Under the pieces are notes generated by a model. It saw only the letters and a program-made list of their open reading frames with translations, was not told the DNA's origin and did not search any database. Shown here in pieces: positions 46,440 through 50,056 of a stretch of 50,056 bases of DNA. The first letter of the stretch is position 1. Each line of letters begins with the position of its first letter. A program made the translations under genes and the position numbers. Origin of the DNA: an uncultured Woeseiaceae bacterium (GTDB taxonomy: Bacteria; Pseudomonadota; Gammaproteobacteria; Steroidobacterales; Woeseiaceae); assembly GCA_947258565.1 (NCBI GenBank), contig CAMYJB010000018.1, positions 1 to 50,056 of the forward strand, in the 5' to 3' direction.

Positions 46440-47687
46440 TCAGAAGTACCAGGCGAGCTGGGCGAAGACGCCCGGCCCGGTGGACAGGTACAGCCCGTCG
46501 CCGCTCTCGATTCCTCCGAATTCGCTGCCGCCCGGGCCAACGGGTACGTTCAGGCTGCCGAGGAACGTCACGTTGTCGGACAGGCTGCGCGAGGTCACGA
46601 GCTGCAGCAGTGCGCTGGGGTCCCCGATGTTCGCTAGCAGCGTCGGCGTCAGCGTCCAGAGCGGCGTCATCTCGATCAGGACGCTGCCAGCGAGATAGTG
46701 CCGCCCGAGCGTAAACGTCTCGCCCCTCGCCAGCCGTTCGAGCAGGTCCGGGTTCTCCGCCAGGCTCTCGGGATCGTAGCGGCCGTCCTGCTGGCCGAAA
46801 CCGTTGAAATGATATTCGAGCGCACCGCTCATGTTCCTGCCGCGCCAGGTCCACGAATAGGTCCAGTTGGCGACGAGCTGCACGTAGGTATCCGAGTCGG
46901 TGTCGGTCACGACCAGGTCGCCACGCAGGACCGCACCACCCGGGCTCCAGGTGCCTCCCAGCCCCAGCACCAGGTCGTCGTAGTGCTCTGCAACCAGCAG
47001 GTCGTATTCGGAATTCCCGACGAAGCCATGGTACTTGACCGCAACGGTAGCCTGCTCCGACTCCACCTCCCCATTCAGCGGATTGCGACGCACGACCGCA
47101 GCGGCCTGCAGGTCGCTGCCACTGTCCTGCAGGTACTGCAGGTAGACCATGTCGTCACCGGCTTTGTACTCCGTATCGACTGCGGCAGGATCGAACGGAT
47201 TCACGAGGTCCATCGGCGCATAGAAAAGACCGTTGCCCCAGGAGATAGCCTGGCGACCAACGCGCACCACCGCCTTCTCGCTCGCGTAGCCCGCCCAGAA
47301 ACGGTCCAGACGGTGCAGCAGGGCCGCCTTGTCCCGGTCGTGCATGACCTTGGTGAAGTCGAACAGGCGCCGCCGGTCGTCCGGCAGGCGTGGTGAGAGC
47401 ACTTCGATAGCGGGTGGCAGGTCGCGCGTGTACTCCACCCGGTCGCCGAAGAGCCCGATCAGCTGGTAATCGGCGGAGAAGGTCCAGCGGCCCGGCGCCG
47501 CCTTGAAATTGAGCCGCAGGTCGCCCTCGAGATCCAGCGACTCCCTGCCACTCAGTTGCCGGAAAACGCTGTCGGAGGGAAACGTCGTGCCGATGAATCG
47601 CAGCTTCGTATGGCCGCCGAGTTCGTACGGTTCGTCGGCCAGGGCGGGCGCGCCGAGCAACAGCAGCAGCCAGACTTCAGGCCGCAT
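46440..47687 (-). CDS. Outer-membrane beta-barrel protein associated with an ABC exporter
   Basis: 415 residues with a signal peptide (LLLLLGAPALA) and alternating hydrophobic/polar strands to the C-terminal aromatic end AQLAWYF. It has VRVGRQAISWGNGLFYAPMDLVNPF, a stretch common in large porin-like proteins of DUF1302 type. It overlaps the ABC ATPase gene by 11 bp, so it is the last gene of the ABC operon and probably its outer-membrane partner or substrate. The exact role is unknown. Confidence 0.82.
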   Translation of the reverse strand: MRPEVWLLLLLGAPALADEPYELGGHTKLRFIGTTFPSDSVFRQLSGRESLDLEGDLRLNFKAAPGRWTFSADYQLIGLFGDRVEYTRDLPPAIEVLSPRLPDDRRRLFDFTKVMHDRDKAALLHRLDRFWAGYASEKAVVRVGRQAISWGNGLFYAPMDLVNPFDPAAVDTEYKAGDDMVYLQYLQDSGSDLQAAAVVRRNPLNGEVESEQATVAVKYHGFVGNSEYDLLVAEHYDDLVLGLGGTWSPGGAVLRGDLVVTDTDSDTYVQLVANWTYSWTWRGRNMSGALEYHFNGFGQQDGRYDPESLAENPDLLERLARGETFTLGRHYLAGSVLIEMTPLWTLTPTLLANIGDPSALLQLVTSRSLSDNVTFLGSLNVPVGPGGSEFGGIESGDGLYLSTGPGVFAQLAWYF

Positions 47688-48369
47688 TCTGATCGATTTC
47701 CTCCACGATGCGGCCGTCGAGCATTCGCACCAGCCGCTTGGCGTACGCCATGACGCGCTGGTCGTGCGTGGCGATGATGAACGTGGTGCCGTGATGCTCG
47801 TTGAGGTGCTTGAACAGGTCGATCAGCCCGTCGGCGGTCTTCGAGTCGAGGTTCGCCGTCGGCTCGTCGGCGAGAACCAGGGCCGGATTCGACACGATGG
47901 CACGCGCGACGGCCACACGCTGTTGCTGCCCGCCCGACATCTCCGAGGGCAGGCGGTCTTCGAGTCCCTCGAGCCCGACTTCCTCGAGGATCTCGAGCGA
48001 CTTCCGGCCGCGCTCCGAGGCCGGCACGCCCTGGACCTGCATGACGAACTCGACGTTTTCGCGTGCGGACAACACGGGTATGAGATTGAACGCCTGGAAT
48101 ACGAAGCCGATGCGATGCAGCCGCAGCTCGGCGAGATCGCCCTTGCTCAGATCGTCGATCCGCTCACCGGCGATATAGACCTCACCGCTGTCGGGCTTGT
48201 CGAGGCCGCCGATCGCGTTCAGCAGCGTCGTCTTGCCGCCCCCGGACGGCGATGACAGGCAAACGAAACCGCCATCCTCGACCTCGATGCTCAGGTGATC
48301 CAGGGCCTTGATGTCCTGGTCTCCCTGCCGGTAGGTCTTGCACAAATCCACGCAACGGACTGCTGTCAT
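47677..48369 (-). CDS. ABC transporter ATP-binding protein, LolD/MacB-like
   Basis: 230-residue ATPase of the LolD/FtsE/MacB group. Walker A is SPSGGGKTTLLN (Gly in place of the usual Ser-Gly step), Q-loop VFQAFNLIPVLSARENVEF, signature MSGGQQQRVAVARA (Met for Leu), Walker B LVLADEPTANLDS, and the switch His in IIATHD. The start at 48369 is chosen because it abuts the permease stop (TGATG) and gives a full-length LolD-like protein; the longer upstream frame lies inside the permease gene. Confidence 0.95.
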   Translation of the reverse strand: MTAVRCVDLCKTYRQGDQDIKALDHLSIEVEDGGFVCLSSPSGGGKTTLLNAIGGLDKPDSGEVYIAGERIDDLSKGDLAELRLHRIGFVFQAFNLIPVLSARENVEFVMQVQGVPASERGRKSLEILEEVGLEGLEDRLPSEMSGGQQQRVAVARAIVSNPALVLADEPTANLDSKTADGLIDLFKHLNEHHGTTFIIATHDQRVMAYAKRLVRMLDGRIVEEIDQNAA

Positions 48370-49604
48370 CAGTTCACCTTCGTAATTGCTTCGATGGGCT
48401 GGAACCGCGACGCCCGCCAGGCCGGCGACAGGCTCGCGAAAAAGCCCAGGATCAGGACCACGGTATTGGCGAGAATGACGTCCTCGAGTCGAAGCTGCGG
48501 ATACAGCACGCTCGCGGCGCCCATCATGGCCATGCCCTCGGCGACGACGGATATGTCGATGCCGCTTTCGAGCGGCTTGATGGTAGCCCACGCCAGCAGG
48601 TTGCCGAGCGACAGGCCGATCACGAGCAGCATCATGGACTCGATGACGATCTGGCCGAGGATGCCGGAGGGCTTCATGCCCAGCGCCAGCATCAGCCCGA
48701 TCTCGCGCACGCGTTCGAACACGGCCATGACCAGCGTGTTCACCAGCCCGAACGACAGTGCGAGGAAAATGATGATGACCCAGACGATTACGAAGCCGTC
48801 CATGACGCGCAACATCGTGCCGAGGTAGGTATCGATCTCGGTCCAGCGGCTCACCGTAACGCCATCGTCCACGAGCGCACTGACCTTTTCGAACACCGGG
48901 TCTACGTTCCGGTAGTCATCACCGAGCACCACGACCGAGGTAACGCGATCGCCCACCCGCAACAGGTCCTGCACGGTCTTCTTGCCGGCGAAGACGTACT
49001 GCTCTTCGTAGGCCTGGACGTCCGCGGTGAAGAGCCCCACCACACGAAAACCGCGATCCGCGATATCGTTCTCCGGGTCCTGGCTCATCAGCACGACCCG
49101 CTTGCCGAGCTCCGTCTCGAGGTTCTCGGCGAGCTTGCGGCCAATCACGAGGCCGGCGTCGTCGGGCCCCGCGAGGAATCGCCCGTCGACCGCGCCATAG
49201 TCGACGAATGACATGACCTCCTCGCGCTGCGGATCGATGCCGAGCAGCGTGACACCGCGCGACTCGCGCTCGCTCGAGATCACCGCCGGTACCTTGATTC
49301 GGGTCGTCCATGCGAGAAAGCCCGCAGGTTGGAATGTCTCCGCGATCGTCGCATCGGCAAGCGGCAGCAGGTTGGTGATATTGGGGTCGTCGAGGTAGTC
49401 CGGGTGATGAACCTGCACGTGACCCGGTAATACGCTGATGCTGTCCTCGATCATGTCGTTGACCATGCCCATGGTAAGGGCGGTCATGAAGATCATCGCC
49501 CACACACCGACGACGACGGCGCCGAGCATGATCAGCGTGCGGCGATGATTGCGCCACAGGTTGCGCCAGGCGAGCATGGTTAGTATGCGTAGTGTATTGA
49601 TCAT
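48369..49604 (-). CDS. ABC transporter permease, FtsX/LolC-E-like
   Basis: 411-residue FtsX-type permease. One helix near the N-terminus (RTLIMLGAVVVGVWAMIFMTAL), a large periplasmic domain (about 50-270: GHVQVHHPDYLDDP, VTLLGIDPQREE), and three C-terminal helices with FGLVNTLVMAVFERVREIGLMLALGMKP, the typical FtsX motif. It overlaps the upstream permease gene by ATGA. It probably forms a heterodimer with that protein and is energised by the ATPase at 47677. Confidence 0.94.
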   Translation of the reverse strand: MINTLRILTMLAWRNLWRNHRRTLIMLGAVVVGVWAMIFMTALTMGMVNDMIEDSISVLPGHVQVHHPDYLDDPNITNLLPLADATIAETFQPAGFLAWTTRIKVPAVISSERESRGVTLLGIDPQREEVMSFVDYGAVDGRFLAGPDDAGLVIGRKLAENLETELGKRVVLMSQDPENDIADRGFRVVGLFTADVQAYEEQYVFAGKKTVQDLLRVGDRVTSVVVLGDDYRNVDPVFEKVSALVDDGVTVSRWTEIDTYLGTMLRVMDGFVIVWVIIIFLALSFGLVNTLVMAVFERVREIGLMLALGMKPSGILGQIVIESMMLLVIGLSLGNLLAWATIKPLESGIDISVVAEGMAMMGAASVLYPQLRLEDVILANTVVLILGFFASLSPAWRASRFQPIEAITKVN

Positions 49605-50056
49605 GCCGCACGCATCGCCTCTACCGGATGCAGGCGCCGCAGCCGCAACGCCGGGTACACGGATGCCAGCAGTGAAAACAGGAAGACCACCGCAGGCCCG
49701 GAAAGCAGCGATGCGATCGTCACCTCCGGATGCAGCCTGCTCGGCAGGTTGAACTTCGCGCCCATCTCGTCCATTCCAGGAATGCTGAAGCCCTGCACGC
49801 CGAGCCACGCGGTGAGCGCGCCACCGATGAGTGCGCCGATGAGCAGCCCGATCGTGCCCATCATCGCGGTCTCGAGCATCACGAGGCGGCCGAGCCGGCC
49901 CGGCTTAAGCCCCAGCGCGAGGACAATGCCGAATTCGTGCGTGCGCTCCAGGACCGACATCAGCTGGGTGTTCAGCACGCTGAATGCGACCAGGATCACC
50001 AGCACGCCATACATGAACACGGCACTGCTGATATCCGCCTGGATCGCCTGCTTCAG
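49601..50056 (-). CDS. ABC transporter permease, FtsX-like (partial, N-terminus outside window)
   Basis: The frame is open to the window end; 151 residues are visible. They cover the C-terminal helices: VLVILVAFSVLNTQLMSVLERTHEFGIVLALGLKP (FtsX motif), MMGTIGLLIGALIGGALTAWLG, and a final helix followed by YPALRLRRLHPVEAMRA. It is the second permease of the LolCDE-like set; the periplasmic domain is outside the window. Confidence 0.92.
   Translation of the reverse strand: MKQAIQADISSAVFMYGVLVILVAFSVLNTQLMSVLERTHEFGIVLALGLKPGRLGRLVMLETAMMGTIGLLIGALIGGALTAWLGVQGFSIPGMDEMGAKFNLPSRLHPEVTIASLLSGPAVVFLFSLLASVYPALRLRRLHPVEAMRAA

Noticed and set aside
48370..48591. N-terminal extension of the LolD-like ATPase
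   Set aside because: It lies within the permease gene in another frame; starting at 48369 gives the normal ATPase length and a TGATG junction.

Overview
The window is high-GC Gram-negative DNA. It carries TonB-dependent outer-membrane receptors, many lipoproteins with lipobox cysteines, a Lol-type ABC system and a PhoB-like regulator. Codon use is even throughout, and gene families and start/stop overlaps look like a free-living, probably marine or sediment gammaproteobacterium (a Woeseia/Steroidobacter-like lineage is my guess, not shown by the sequence). I saw no rRNA, tRNA, phage, IS transposase or CRISPR array. Region 1 (about 1-33056) reads as one large nucleoside/nucleotide scavenging locus. 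It holds an acetaldehyde-type aldehyde dehydrogenase (cut by the window edge), deoC and deoD; a lipoprotein pair; an Oar-like TonB-dependent receptor; a lipoprotein 5'-nucleotidase divergent from a lipoprotein HAD acid phosphatase; and a six-gene reductive pyrimidine operon (nitrilase-type beta-ureidopropionase, NCS1 permease, dihydropyrimidinase, preT, preA, cdd). After a tiny CxxC/HxxxxH protein come ribokinase, nucleoside hydrolase and a CNT nucleoside transporter, then deoA with a PHYHD1-like 2-oxoglutarate dioxygenase. A second Oar-like receptor follows, with a lipoprotein MTA/SAH-deaminase-family amidohydrolase and three small genes. A secreted M12-like metalloprotease with a GlyGly-CTERM-like tail and deoB close the region. 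Together these could dephosphorylate nucleotides outside the inner membrane, import nucleosides and bases, split them by phosphorolysis or hydrolysis, send deoxyribose through DeoB-DeoC to acetaldehyde and glyceraldehyde-3-phosphate, and degrade uracil/thymine to beta-amino acids. No dedicated transcription factor for this locus is visible. Region 2 (33108-40080) is mixed housekeeping and envelope: a putative anti-sigma-like membrane protein, an ECF sigma factor, a secreted protein, a sodium:solute symporter overlapping a CDP-alcohol phosphatidyltransferase, a PDZ protein and an M48/TPR lipoprotein protease. Region 3 (40104-46429) holds a TonB-dependent receptor, its lipoprotein partner, a PhoB-like response regulator and a hemerythrin-like protein. 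Arrays of 11-bp-spaced Pho-box-like half sites lie before the regulator and before the lipoprotein, so this is probably a phosphate-responsive uptake module. Region 4 (46440-50056) is an ABC exporter/lipoprotein-trafficking-like operon of two FtsX-type permeases (one cut by the window end) and a LolD-like ATPase, followed by an outer-membrane beta-barrel gene. The most notable non-coding structure is a pair of diverged ~233-bp intergenic elements (8236-8469 and 38220-38451). They share perfect 11-bp terminal inverted repeats GGGGTCGGACC, align to each other only in opposite orientation, and contain no coding frame.
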